Of a stretch of DNA of 42,204 bases, positions 9,110-17,391 are shown one piece after another. Each line of letters begins with the position of its first letter. Positions within the stretch are counted from its first letter, which is position 1. The stretch covers positions 1 to 42,204 of the forward strand of contig CALVVH010000004.1 in NCBI GenBank assembly GCA_944363805.1, read 5' to 3'. The notes under the pieces were generated by a model. That model was not told the DNA's origin and did no database searches. It saw nothing but the letters and a program-made list of their open reading frames with translations. The DNA comes from an uncultured Bacilli bacterium (GTDB taxonomy: Bacteria; Bacillota_I; Bacilli_A; RF39; UBA660). The translations under genes were made by a program, and so were the position numbers.

Positions 9110-9427
9110 CTATAATTGGTCCAATACGGTTTGAACAGCAGATAAATCACTTTGCGCTTGCATATCTGATTGCCCATAACTGCTAATCTTGGATGCTAGA
9201 TATTCTTTTAAACTATTTAACAATGTTATGGTATTATTACATGTTGTTTGGCTAGTTTCAGCATATCCAGATAAAATAGTAGAAATATTTTCACCTTGAA
9301 CATTATTAGCAATATTCTTAAGTATTTCTTGATCAGCTTTAATCGTATTAAGTAATTGTTCTTCCATTTCATCAATTCGAGAATATACTTCGTTCATTCT
9401 GGAAATAGTAAATTTAATTTCTGCCAT
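9110..9427 (-). CDS. WXG100-like small T7SS protein
   Basis: 105 residues, almost entirely helical (ISRMNEVYSRIDEMEEQLLN, then a break near NVQGENIS, then a second helix), which fits the helical hairpin of WXG100-superfamily secreted proteins. There is no Trp at all, so the WXG turn itself is absent; the central NVQGE may replace it. Its ATG shares one base with the stop codon of the preceding WXG100 gene (TAATG), so the two are probably translationally coupled and may form a heterodimer. That pairing is inference. Confidence 0.65.
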   Translation of the reverse strand: MAEIKFTISRMNEVYSRIDEMEEQLLNTIKADQEILKNIANNVQGENISTILSGYAETSQTTCNNTITLLNSLKEYLASKISSYGQSDMQAQSDLSAVQTVLDQL

Positions 9428-9723
9428 TATACTGCTGTCCCTCCTACACTAGTTTGAGAAGTTGCTTCTGTAGCTGTTATGTAGTTTTCCATTGCCATAG
9501 CAAATTCTTTATTACATTCAACTATTGTTCCCAAAGTATTGGATTCACTTCTTAACCCTTCACTAAAAGATTGCGCATCTTCTTGAGTTTGTTCCCAATA
9601 TTCAGCAAGTTCATTTAAAATATAATCAATGGAATCTTTCACAGAACTAATACGTTCTGCATTAGATGCCAACTCTTGAGCGTATTCTTTAACTTGTTGG
9701 GTATTATTAATTATTATTGCCAT
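9427..9723 (-). CDS. WXG100 family protein (WEQ variant)
   Basis: 98 residues with two helices flanking AEYWEQTQED at about residue 40. The Trp is in the expected place but the motif reads W-E-Q instead of W-X-G. WXG100 proteins are small helical hairpins exported as dimers by the EssC ATPase. The start at 9723 has a strong AAGGAGG site. It lies between two other WXG100-size genes, and its stop overlaps the next start. Confidence 0.78.
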   Translation of the reverse strand: MAIIINNTQQVKEYAQELASNAERISSVKDSIDYILNELAEYWEQTQEDAQSFSEGLRSESNTLGTIVECNKEFAMAMENYITATEATSQTSVGGTAV

Positions 9724-9741
9724 ATTCTTTTATCCTCCTTA

Positions 9742-10026
9742 CTAGACAGTTTTAGATATATCTTGAGCACTGGTTGCAAATGTTTCTAAATTAGAATTTA
9801 GTTTAACTATTGCAGTAACTAAAATACTAATATTTTGCAAATCCCTTTGCAAAGAGCCAAGATATGATTCGCGGTCGGTGGTATCTGATTGCCAAGCATC
9901 GCGGATTTGATTAACATAAGTTTTTAAATCATCACATACATAATATATGTTTTGATTAATTTGTTTTAAATTACTAATTTGTTCCAACAAACCATTAATA
10001 TCATTTACTTGATAATTATCTGTCAT
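9742..10026 (-). CDS. WXG100 family protein (WQS variant)
   Basis: 94 residues, with helix, turn DAWQSDTTD at about residue 44, helix. The Trp position, total length and hairpin layout fit the WXG100/ESAT-6 family, though Gly of the motif is replaced by Ser. It is the first gene after a consensus promoter (10059-10087), with AAAGGAGG before ATG, so high expression is likely, as usual for these secreted proteins. The start is well supported by the ribosome site. Confidence 0.8.
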   Translation of the reverse strand: MTDNYQVNDINGLLEQISNLKQINQNIYYVCDDLKTYVNQIRDAWQSDTTDRESYLGSLQRDLQNISILVTAIVKLNSNLETFATSAQDISKTV

Positions 10027-10058
10027 GTTACTTATCCTCCTTTATTTTAACTATACTG

Positions 10059-10087
10059 AGTATAACATCAAGAAAAAAATATGTCAA
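10059..10087 (-). promoter_or_regulatory. Promoter of the WXG100 gene group
   Basis: TTGACA (10082-10087), exactly 17 nt, TATACT (10059-10064) preceded by TGT, i.e. an extended -10. A 13-bp palindrome TATACT-G-AGTATA (10052-10064) overlaps the -10 box. This gives the secreted proteins an internal promoter separate from that of essC. Confidence 0.88.
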
Positions 10088-10106
10088 TAATTCCCCTTTT
10101 AATATG

Positions 10107-10361
10107 CTAGATAAATATGATTGTACTGCCATTGCGTATGTTTGTTTCTCTAATTAAATCATTAGAGGTATAAGCAAGTCCATCTTCCATATTGTAAAGT
10201 CTACGGACAGCGTTAGCTTTATATAGACCACCGGATACTTCAGTTAAAGATGAATTCAGTAAATTAATTAATGTCCCTATACGAATATTGACAGGAATAA
10301 ATATATCGTATTCTTCATCAATTTCTGGAACAAACAGTTTAATAAGAACTTTATTTTTCAT
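10107..10361 (-). CDS. YukD/EsaB-like ubiquitin-fold T7SS protein
   Basis: 84 residues with the YukD/EsaB pattern: an opening beta strand MKNKVLIKLFVPEIDEEYDIFIP, a helix GTLINLLNSSL, and a closing ...NGSTIIFI. These ubiquitin-like proteins are cytoplasmic components or regulators of Firmicutes type VII systems. I chose ATG at 10361, which has GGAGG 5 nt upstream inside essC and overlaps the essC end by 11 bp; the longer frame to 10385 has no such site. It lies directly after essC, the reverse of the usual esaB-essB-essC order. Confidence 0.8.
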   Translation of the reverse strand: MKNKVLIKLFVPEIDEEYDIFIPVNIRIGTLINLLNSSLTEVSGGLYKANAVRRLYNMEDGLAYTSNDLIRETNIRNGSTIIFI

Positions 10362-13300
10362 CTTTAGCCTCCGTATCGATGGCATATTTTATAATATCGC
10401 AATAGCCTTCTTTTACTAAGTAACCAATATTTTTAAATGATATTCTTTTATCTTCAAAAGATAAATTGGGATCACTTACAAATGATTGCATGGTTATTCC
10501 TTCACCTAGCCATAGGTAATTGTTTAGAGATACTCTTACTTTAAACCACGGTTCAAATTTAAATGTACTTAGATTATCTTTAGTGTCAAATATTATAAAG
10601 TGAGCTTTTTCATTTTGATTTTGGAACACTTTAGTTAAAAGACTATAATCGCTAGCATTCAACTGACTCTTTAATTCGGATAGTCCATTAAATATATAAT
10701 AAACTTCGTTTGGATCTTTACTCTTAGTATTAAAATAGAAATTAAGATCTTTAATAAATGTTGAATAATCATTGTTAATTATTGAAACATTTGGAATATT
10801 TTCAATATCATTACGAGTATCAACTACGTAAACTTTAGCACTTATACTTAATATTTTGATGAAGCCAGATAAAAATTTTTTCTTGCTGGTATCATAATTA
10901 TTAAATACGATAGGAAATACTTTTTTATTAGCCTTGAAATCTAAATAACTTATAGCTTTGGTTTTAATATTAAAACCAATTGGAATATATAATGAGCTCA
11001 TTATTTTATCGTATATATCCGTAATATAGACAATATTAGGAATAGTTGGGATACTCTTCGCTTTCGTAGTATAAGATGCTTTTAAGACTTTGGCAAGCTC
11101 TCTTAGACTATTGGTGTAATCTTTAGAATCGGCGAACGTAGCTGTTTGGAATTCATAAACTCCAGAATCTAAAGCTACTAGACCTCTACCAAAATAATCA
11201 CTAGGTACTACTTCTTTTGAAGAATTTAAAACCATTTTGTAATCAGTATCATTAGCTAGTTTGAGACTTATTTTATTGTTAAAATAAGAAAGTGCTTTCA
11301 ATTTAACAATAGTTGTACTAATGGCACTAACAATGAAGACAATACCATATTTATAACCATCACGCCATAAGGTTTGCAATAGTTCATTTTGGTCAGCAAA
11401 GTTTTCTGTGAATATATCGTAGTTGTTTAAAACCACAAGGATAATTGGTAGTTTTTTGCCACTATTAGTAATATAATCATTAAAACTACCAGAATATTCA
11501 GCGAAAAGAGTTTTTCTTTTAGTGATTTCTTGGTCAAGCATTGTCAGTAAATCTTTCATTTTATCTACTTCATCAACAGTTACAACATCTCCAACATGAG
11601 GAAAAGTGTTGAATACTTTTAAAGCTTCTGAACCACAATCCATGATATAAATATTTACTTCATCAGGGGTATGTTCAATAATTGAAGAACGGATTATATT
11701 AATTAGGAAGTTTTCTTTACCACTTCCAGGGATACCATAGATTAATAAGTTTCCTTTTTTAGATAGATCGATATTTAATAAACCTTGCATTTGATTGATT
11801 GGATCATCATACTCCCCTATGACAGGATTAAGCCAGTATTTAGTTGGCTGATAGTTATATTTTTGTTTAATATCATTAATATATATAATCGGAGGAATGG
11901 GATCTAGCCACAATTTATTGGTTATAATATTTTCTCTTTCTCCCAATTTATGTAAATATTTGACAACATTAACTAATTGGTCACCATAATCTTCCATTAC
12001 TACAGCATCATTATCTTCTTTGATACTTTTGATAATGTAACCAACATTGTTGATGTAGTTAATCGATTCATCAATTTTTAAAGTTATTTTATCAGATGGC
12101 ACGTATTTAGCTCCAGACCAGCCGGATTGACCGAGTTCAAATAGGTCATCATAACCAACTTGTAAGTAAAAACGGCCAGTTTCTTTGATTGAAGCGGCAT
12201 CAGGTCTTTTTAGCATTTCCATGCTATCCGATTTATCTTGAACTTTTAAGCATATTTTAAATTTGGAGTTTGCCCAAATTTGATCGTTTACTACTCCACT
12301 TGGTTTTTGAGTAGCTAATATTAGATGGATACCTAAAGACCGACCGATACGGGATGTACTAATAAGTTGTTGCATGAAGTCCGGTTGCTGTTGTTTTAAT
12401 TCAGCGAATTCATCGCAGATAATGAATAGATGAGCTAAGGGTTTGTTAACTATACCATCGCGATACATTTTTTGGTATTTATAAATATCGATTGTCCCTT
12501 CATTTAGTTTTTCTCTAACCTCATTAAATATCCTTTGACGACGATTTAATTCACTTTGAATAGAAGCTAAAGAACGGTTTAATTCACTTTTATCCAAATT
12601 GGTTATTGTTCCAGTTAAATGAGGAATTTTAATACCATTTTCTTTATTTTCGAAGGCTCCTGCTAGACCACCGCCTTTGTAGTCGATTAAAACAAATTGA
12701 ACCTCATAAGGATGGTAATTGATGGCCATCGACAAAATATAAGTAATAATAAATTCTGATTTACCAGAACCAGTTGAACCAGCAATTAATCCATGAGGTC
12801 CATGAAATTTTTCGTGTAAATCTAGTTTAAATTTTTCACCATCAGGATGAACACCAATTACAGTATCCAAACTTACTACTGGATTATTTGTTTGCCAGCG
12901 GTTCAAAATATTTAATTGTTCAATTTTAGAGACTCCAAACATATCTAAGAAGCTAAGTGAACTTGGTAAGCCAATTGTGGCAGATTTAGTCAACATTGGT
13001 GTATTGAAAAGAGGCTTAACTACTTTAGTAATATCAAAATCATTATTTATTTTTTCTAACAAAAATGGATGTTGAGTGTTAATTACACCTTCTTTTTCAA
13101 AGACTACTCCATCTTTATCATATATTTCGATGAAGGCTTTACTAGTGTCCGGAACTTTTTTGAGATTATCTTCAATAATAAACAGAGAAAAACCAAGATT
13201 GTCTTTGTTACCCTTAACTAACTCATCGATAATGGGAATTGATTTTACTTCTGTGTAATTATCTGTAATTATTAAATAATATGGCACTGGAGCAATGTTT

Positions 13301-14919
13301 TCAGTATTATTGCTTTCTTCAGTTTTTTCTCTTCTTGAGTGCAAAACTTCTTCTAAGTAATTAGAAACTAGTTTTGCTTCAGCCTCATTAGTAGCAAAGA
13401 AGCGAATATCTTTGGCATCAGAAAAGTTGTGCGGAACATATTTAATAAATTCCCATCTTCCGGCTCGTTCTTCACTAGTAAATAAAGCAATTTTTAAATC
13501 ACCATAACTATGCAATATTAACAGTTGAGCTAGTAAATAGTCGATAAAATTCTCTTTGTTCTTTTGATTACTTACAAAAGAAGTTAAATTGTTTTTTACT
13601 AAAGACACAATAATAGGTGCACCATCGATATACTCATAACGGTCTTTTATTTTATATGATTCATCAAGTAGGTTGTCATCATCTAGATGGAAATGTTCTT
13701 CAGGAGCTTTGACTATTATTTTCGACTTTACTTTGCCGACACCTACACGAATACTTAAAAATTCAGGATCAGTATACTGTCTCCACCAAAAGTTAGCATT
13801 ATGTTTATTTAAAGCATTTAAACAACTTTCTAAATTTAAATAATGGTCATTTAATATTTGTAATTCGTCTTTAATTAATAAATCCAATTCTCGTGTCTTG
13901 TTATTTAAATATTCTGTATATTTTGTTTGACGTAATTCTTCACGTTTTTTACTTTGTTTTTTTTGATAACTCTTAGTCACTCTTGGCATTATTACACTAC
14001 CAAAAAGTAAAGCACAGCACATAATTAATTGAGGTAAGACATTAAATATCGATCTACCGCTATATAAGCCATAGCCGACGTTATAAGCTATAACAAACGA
14101 TGATGACATCATAACAATCATAGAACCCATAGTTAAAATTAAAGGCAAATCATCTTTCATCTGATTACTAGGAGGAGCATCAATTTGAACAGTCTTTTCT
14201 TCTATATTTTCTTTTATTGTTGGGAAATGGACAAAATAGTCTTCCAAATCATATAATTCTACTCTCTTTTCATCTTCACTAACCGGAAGCAAATCTTCAG
14301 TTACACTTTTAGAATCTTGAATCAATTTCATGCCAGTTATTTTTAAAATACTCCGAGGATTGTTAACATAGATGAAATTGTTCATCCAAATGATTTTTAA
14401 GCCACTGATAAAGATAATATCTCCCGATTTCAAAGTTTTTAAGGTTGCTCTAATATTATTTACATATATTTTATGATTTTCGTCATTAACTCCCGAAACA
14501 ACCCAAGACCCTTCAACTGATTTAAACATTGCTTGTGTACTAGCTAAATCAGGGGAATTATAATAAATATCGCAAGTTTCACTACTACCAGCTGAAAAAC
14601 TATCTAAGCCACTAAAATCTAGTTTAAATAATGCTTCACGAGCTGGCAAAAAATATATTTCAACTAAATTGCTTTTACCAACTATTTTTAATAAATATTT
14701 TTTATACGGTTCAACAACAACTTTTTCTATTTCTTGATTATTTTCTATAACATTAACTGTTCCATTACTATTTAAATACCAACTATTTCCACCACCAGTA
14801 AAGGTAATAAGACTATCTTTAACTTCTGAACAACTGTAGTTTATAGAGAATGTTTCATCTATTTTTAAAGGTAACATATATTTAATAATTTTGTTGTTAT
14901 CAATCAAAAATACTTTCAT
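10351..14919 (-). CDS. essC: Type VII secretion ATPase EssC (FtsK/SpoIIIE family)
   Basis: 1522 residues, the motor of T7SSb that binds and exports WXG100 substrates. Order: N-terminal FHA-like domains (about 1-190, with SAGSSETCDIYY and VNNIRATLKTLKSGD); two membrane helices (about 258-280 and 293-312); then tandem FtsK-type ATPase domains. The first has Walker A AGSTGSGKSEF (about 711-717) and Walker B LFIICDEFAEL. The second has a Walker A-like GIPGSGKENF (about 1060) but LVVLNNYD where Walker B would be, so it looks degenerate, as does the C-terminal third domain. Length is normal for EssC. essB, esaA and essA are not beside it in this window. It is the first gene of the locus, with its own promoter. 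Confidence 0.95.
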   Translation of the reverse strand: MKVFLIDNNKIIKYMLPLKIDETFSINYSCSEVKDSLITFTGGGNSWYLNSNGTVNVIENNQEIEKVVVEPYKKYLLKIVGKSNLVEIYFLPAREALFKLDFSGLDSFSAGSSETCDIYYNSPDLASTQAMFKSVEGSWVVSGVNDENHKIYVNNIRATLKTLKSGDIIFISGLKIIWMNNFIYVNNPRSILKITGMKLIQDSKSVTEDLLPVSEDEKRVELYDLEDYFVHFPTIKENIEEKTVQIDAPPSNQMKDDLPLILTMGSMIVMMSSSFVIAYNVGYGLYSGRSIFNVLPQLIMCCALLFGSVIMPRVTKSYQKKQSKKREELRQTKYTEYLNNKTRELDLLIKDELQILNDHYLNLESCLNALNKHNANFWWRQYTDPEFLSIRVGVGKVKSKIIVKAPEEHFHLDDDNLLDESYKIKDRYEYIDGAPIIVSLVKNNLTSFVSNQKNKENFIDYLLAQLLILHSYGDLKIALFTSEERAGRWEFIKYVPHNFSDAKDIRFFATNEAEAKLVSNYLEEVLHSRREKTEESNNTENIAPVPYYLIITDNYTEVKSIPIIDELVKGNKDNLGFSLFIIEDNLKKVPDTSKAFIEIYDKDGVVFEKEGVINTQHPFLLEKINNDFDITKVVKPLFNTPMLTKSATIGLPSSLSFLDMFGVSKIEQLNILNRWQTNNPVVSLDTVIGVHPDGEKFKLDLHEKFHGPHGLIAGSTGSGKSEFIITYILSMAINYHPYEVQFVLIDYKGGGLAGAFENKENGIKIPHLTGTITNLDKSELNRSLASIQSELNRRQRIFNEVREKLNEGTIDIYKYQKMYRDGIVNKPLAHLFIICDEFAELKQQQPDFMQQLISTSRIGRSLGIHLILATQKPSGVVNDQIWANSKFKICLKVQDKSDSMEMLKRPDAASIKETGRFYLQVGYDDLFELGQSGWSGAKYVPSDKITLKIDESINYINNVGYIIKSIKEDNDAVVMEDYGDQLVNVVKYLHKLGERENIITNKLWLDPIPPIIYINDIKQKYNYQPTKYWLNPVIGEYDDPINQMQGLLNIDLSKKGNLLIYGIPGSGKENFLINIIRSSIIEHTPDEVNIYIMDCGSEALKVFNTFPHVGDVVTVDEVDKMKDLLTMLDQEITKRKTLFAEYSGSFNDYITNSGKKLPIILVVLNNYDIFTENFADQNELLQTLWRDGYKYGIVFIVSAISTTIVKLKALSYFNNKISLKLANDTDYKMVLNSSKEVVPSDYFGRGLVALDSGVYEFQTATFADSKDYTNSLRELAKVLKASYTTKAKSIPTIPNIVYITDIYDKIMSSLYIPIGFNIKTKAISYLDFKANKKVFPIVFNNYDTSKKKFLSGFIKILSISAKVYVVDTRNDIENIPNVSIINNDYSTFIKDLNFYFNTKSKDPNEVYYIFNGLSELKSQLNASDYSLLTKVFQNQNEKAHFIIFDTKDNLSTFKFEPWFKVRVSLNNYLWLGEGITMQSFVSDPNLSFEDKRISFKNIGYLVKEGYCDIIKYAIDTEAKDEK

Positions 14920-14948
14920 ACTATCTAACCCACTTTTATTATAAATAC

Positions 14949-14977
14949 ATTATAGCAAAAAGGGGATGACAATTCAA
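14949..14977 (-). promoter_or_regulatory. essC promoter
   Basis: TTGAAT (14972-14977), 17-nt spacer, TGC-TATAAT (14949-14954), i.e. a perfect extended -10, located 30 bp upstream of the essC ATG. Confidence 0.82.
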
Positions 14978-15012
14978 GAATAAGTAAATGCCGATATGCT
15001 TTAGGGTAAAAG

Positions 15013-15122
15013 CCAAACAAATTTGGTGTTTTTGCATCACCACAAAGTGTTTTTACTTGTATAAATTGCGAATGGTCGCACCCCTACTATATTGTTCTAT
15101 TTTTTATAATGCTTAATGTCAA
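15013..15122 (-). promoter_or_regulatory. Structured region upstream of essC with possible second promoter
   Basis: Four short inverted repeats follow each other: CCAAA/TTTGG (15013-15026), GGTG/CACC (15025-15041), AAGT/ACTT (15045-15058) and TGCGA/TCGCA (15067-15080). Upstream on the minus strand is TTGACA (15117-15122), 17 nt, TAGAAC (15094-15099). A transcript from there would carry all four hairpins as leader. I do not recognise it as a known riboswitch. Confidence 0.3.
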
Positions 15123-15149
15123 CTATATTTTCTTCGCCTTCTTTTTCCT

Positions 15150-15178
15150 ATAAAATCAAAAGCCATAATAATATGGCT
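15150..15178 (-). terminator. Terminator after VP2
   Basis: On the minus strand AGCCATA-TTAT-TATGGCT (15161-15178) is followed by TTTGATTTTAT, 11 bp after the VP2 stop codon. Confidence 0.8.
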
Positions 15179-15188
15179 GGCTAAAATT

Positions 15189-17018
15189 TTATAGAACTAT
15201 TCTAAATGGATCACTTTGAGTTCCGGTGTGTCCTTCATAAATTTCTACATCAGAGTTCAGATAGAAGGACGGGCGCACGACATTGTAGAGGACATACACT
15301 GTATTGCCGCCCACACGGCCATTGATGTTCAAGTAGAACGCATTATTCGCATTGTCCGAACAACGGGAAATTGTCCAATCTACATCTCCCATATACATCC
15401 AGTTATCTCCTTTTACTCCTCTATAATCATTTGATGGATTTGACGGGCTGTTATTATCATAGCCTGTTTTTGTCCATCCTGTTGGATCGACTGCATACAT
15501 ATAATCTGATACATACATTAATCCTATTTCATCTTCATATGTTTTTGCTTCTGCTGGATTTACAATTTCATTTGTATATGCTGTCTTTACTGAGACCTCT
15601 CTTATATTTTCTAATGTATTTCCTCCTACCTTCCATGTTGTGTTCGCTATTTTACTTTGCCAATCACTTGTCAGGTAATTCCAGTAATTTGTATTTAAAT
15701 TTACTGTATTTAATCTACTTGCACTCCATGTATTTGTTTGCGTTCCCCCACTACTTGTTGGACCATTCCAATAATACAAATATCTTGTACCTGCATCATA
15801 TAATTTTCCGCTTAAGAAACTGGTTGTTTGCGTTGTGCTGGAATCTCCATCTTCTCCTAGCATGGTTGTATCGGCATAATCATATTTGATTAGTTTTATT
15901 TGGCCATCAAATACTCCTATGATTCGATATAAATTATCTATACCACATGAACCTTCACTTGCTCCTGGACCAAAGCACACAAAGTTTTTGATATTGTCGC
16001 TTGTAAGATATCCATCTGTTACTGCTTGGGCTAATGCTTCTTCTAATGTTTGATATTGTGTTCCTTCATTATATGCAGTTGTATAGTAATGTTCTTGTGT
16101 AGCAGTACAACTATTCCCCACAAAACTCTTACTTCCATTACAATAGAAATTGATTACTCCATCACTTTCGGTATTTGCTGCTGTATACACTCTCGTTAAT
16201 CCTGCCCCTGTAGCTGTTTCTGTTAATTTGTAATCCCCACCACTAAATCTATATGAATTATCTCCAGCTTCTTGGTCGGAATTAACATAATCTCCCTGTC
16301 CATCATGCAAGTATAATCCATTTTCGCCATCTGTTGTATATAATCTATCTGTTATATAACTTGCCAAGTTAACTGGAATATCCATTTGTTCTTCTTGTAT
16401 TATCAATGTTGCTTCAAATGTTTTATTAGTATTTCCTTCTTGGTCACTTTCTAGATTAACAAATGTTACTGTTACATTCCAAGTTTGTGTTTCTGTTCCT
16501 GTCGAAGTTATTTCATAATTACTAGCTAGTGTTATTACATCACTCGCTGTTGTTATATCAAAGCCTGATACTTGATTATCAGCTTCTCCTACTGTTACAT
16601 AATCTAGTCCTGAAATATTTTGAACTGGACTGCCATCTGGGGCTGTTACAGTAAGTATCAATTCTGGGGTATCACTATCTACCGTATATTCAAAATCGTT
16701 ACTTGTAATATTTAAATACAAATAATAATTTCTTGTCGCCGTATTTGTTGCATTATTTGCTGTTAGTGTAGCACTAGCTGTGGTACTGCCAGCTTGGTTA
16801 CCCAATCCTTGAGCAAAATTATCTTGGGTTGCTGTTATGTTTATGGCATCCCCCACACTAAATGATAAATTATCTGTCGTATTTGTTTGAACATCTAAGT
16901 TTGTATTAGCACTAGACCCTCCTTGAGCCATAAAATAAGCATATGTTGCTCCAACAACAACAATTAAAAGAATTGCTATCGCTATAATTGATAACACTAA
17001 AGTCTTTTTCTTTGACAT
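15189..17018 (-). CDS. VP2: paralog of VP1 with hypervariable C-terminal block (putative DGR target)
   Basis: 609 residues from ATG at 17018, chosen for its GGAGG site over an upstream in-frame ATG at 17075. It has the same build as VP1: a hydrophobic N-terminal segment ending VVGATYAYFMAQ, a Thr/Asn-rich beta domain (about 40-220), a Cys-containing middle (FYCNG, CFGPG, GSCGI), NLYRIIGVFDG, and a C-terminal lectin-like domain ending in VRPSFYLN. Large parts are identical in amino acids to VP1 with mainly synonymous base changes. The exception is the block at residues ~549-582, where almost only non-synonymous changes are seen. It has a consensus promoter and its own terminator. Surface display after SipW-type processing is inference. 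Confidence 0.85.
   Translation of the reverse strand: MSKKKTLVLSIIAIAILLIVVVGATYAYFMAQGGSSANTNLDVQTNTTDNLSFSVGDAINITATQDNFAQGLGNQAGSTTASATLTANNATNTATRNYYLYLNITSNDFEYTVDSDTPELILTVTAPDGSPVQNISGLDYVTVGEADNQVSGFDITTASDVITLASNYEITSTGTETQTWNVTVTFVNLESDQEGNTNKTFEATLIIQEEQMDIPVNLASYITDRLYTTDGENGLYLHDGQGDYVNSDQEAGDNSYRFSGGDYKLTETATGAGLTRVYTAANTESDGVINFYCNGSKSFVGNSCTATQEHYYTTAYNEGTQYQTLEEALAQAVTDGYLTSDNIKNFVCFGPGASEGSCGIDNLYRIIGVFDGQIKLIKYDYADTTMLGEDGDSSTTQTTSFLSGKLYDAGTRYLYYWNGPTSSGGTQTNTWSASRLNTVNLNTNYWNYLTSDWQSKIANTTWKVGGNTLENIREVSVKTAYTNEIVNPAEAKTYEDEIGLMYVSDYMYAVDPTGWTKTGYDNNSPSNPSNDYRGVKGDNWMYMGDVDWTISRCSDNANNAFYLNINGRVGGNTVYVLYNVVRPSFYLNSDVEIYEGHTGTQSDPFRIVL
15271..15371 (-). other. Putative DGR variable region VR2 in VP2
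   Basis: 101-nt block aligned without gaps to VR1 (3338-3438). The leading 36 nt match VR1 at 33 positions, and the trailing GTGCGCCC is identical. In between, pairs such as TAC/GTC, AAC/AGC, ATC/TAC, AAT/TTT, GTC/AAC, CTC/TAC and TAC/GGC all keep the third base. By my count, at 22 of the 33 differing sites one of the two copies has A, as expected if A is the mutable template base. Confidence 0.7.
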
Positions 17019-17063
17019 TTTATAACCTCCAACTTTTAAAACAACTTTTCTATTGTTAAGTAA

Positions 17064-17092
17064 ATAATACAACACATCAGTTCATAAGTCAA
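17064..17092 (-). promoter_or_regulatory. VP2 promoter
   Basis: TTGACT (17087-17092), 17-nt spacer, TATTAT (17064-17069) on the minus strand, 46 bp upstream of the chosen VP2 start codon. The -35 box lies inside the inverted repeat at 17083-17100. Confidence 0.82.
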
Positions 17093-17100
17093 CACTTATG
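17083..17100. promoter_or_regulatory. Operator-like inverted repeat between VP2 and the XRE gene
   Basis: CATAAGT-CAAC-ACTTATG is a perfect 7-bp inverted repeat with a 4-nt centre. It covers the VP2 -35 box and lies 35 bp before the divergent XRE regulator gene, whose own extended -10 (TGA-TATAAA, 17111-17119) is next to it. Such a site would let the XRE protein control VP2 and itself. Confidence 0.55.
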
Positions 17101-17134
17101 TTGTAACAAATGATATAAAATTAGTGGTGATAAA

Positions 17135-17365
17135 ATGTATTATACAGAAAGATTGCAATGGGTAAGAGATTGTAAAAACGTAACTCAAAAAGAATTGGCA
17201 GAATACTTAGGAATTAAGCAACAGCAATATGCCAGATACGAAAAAGGAGTAAATGTCATGCCTATAACCTATTTACCAAAAATATGTGAATATTTAGATG
17301 TATCTGCTGATTATATTTTGGGACTTATTGATGAAATGCAATCGTATAAAAGAAAACAAGACTAA
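17135..17365 (+). CDS. XRE-family HTH transcriptional regulator
   Basis: 76 residues, essentially one Cro/C1-type helix-turn-helix domain: RLQWVRDCKNVTQKELAEYL, then GIKQQQYARYEKG as recognition helix and turn, then LPKICEYLDVSADYILGL. The family binds short palindromic operators as dimers. ATG at 17135 follows GGTGAT. It is divergent from VP2 with an inverted repeat between them, which suggests it regulates VP2 and/or itself. Its stop codon overlaps the stop of the convergent ftsW gene by a few bases within a shared terminator. Confidence 0.92.
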   Translation: MYYTERLQWVRDCKNVTQKELAEYLGIKQQQYARYEKGVNVMPITYLPKICEYLDVSADYILGLIDEMQSYKRKQD

Positions 17366-17391
17366 AGAGCTTTAATTTCTCTTTTAGTCTT
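17358..17391. terminator. Shared terminator of XRE gene and ftsW
   Basis: AAGACTAAAGAG (17358-17369) pairs with CTCTTTTAGTCTT (17379-17391) with one bulged base. On the plus strand GTTTATTTTATTTT follows. The stem contains both stop codons of the convergent genes. Confidence 0.75.

Noticed and set aside
3256..17075. A DGR reverse transcriptase, Avd gene or template repeat next to the variable genes
   Set aside because: I looked for RT motifs in the encoded proteins and for further copies of the edge sequences (AATAATGCGTTC, GTTCGGAC) on both strands; only the two VR copies are present.
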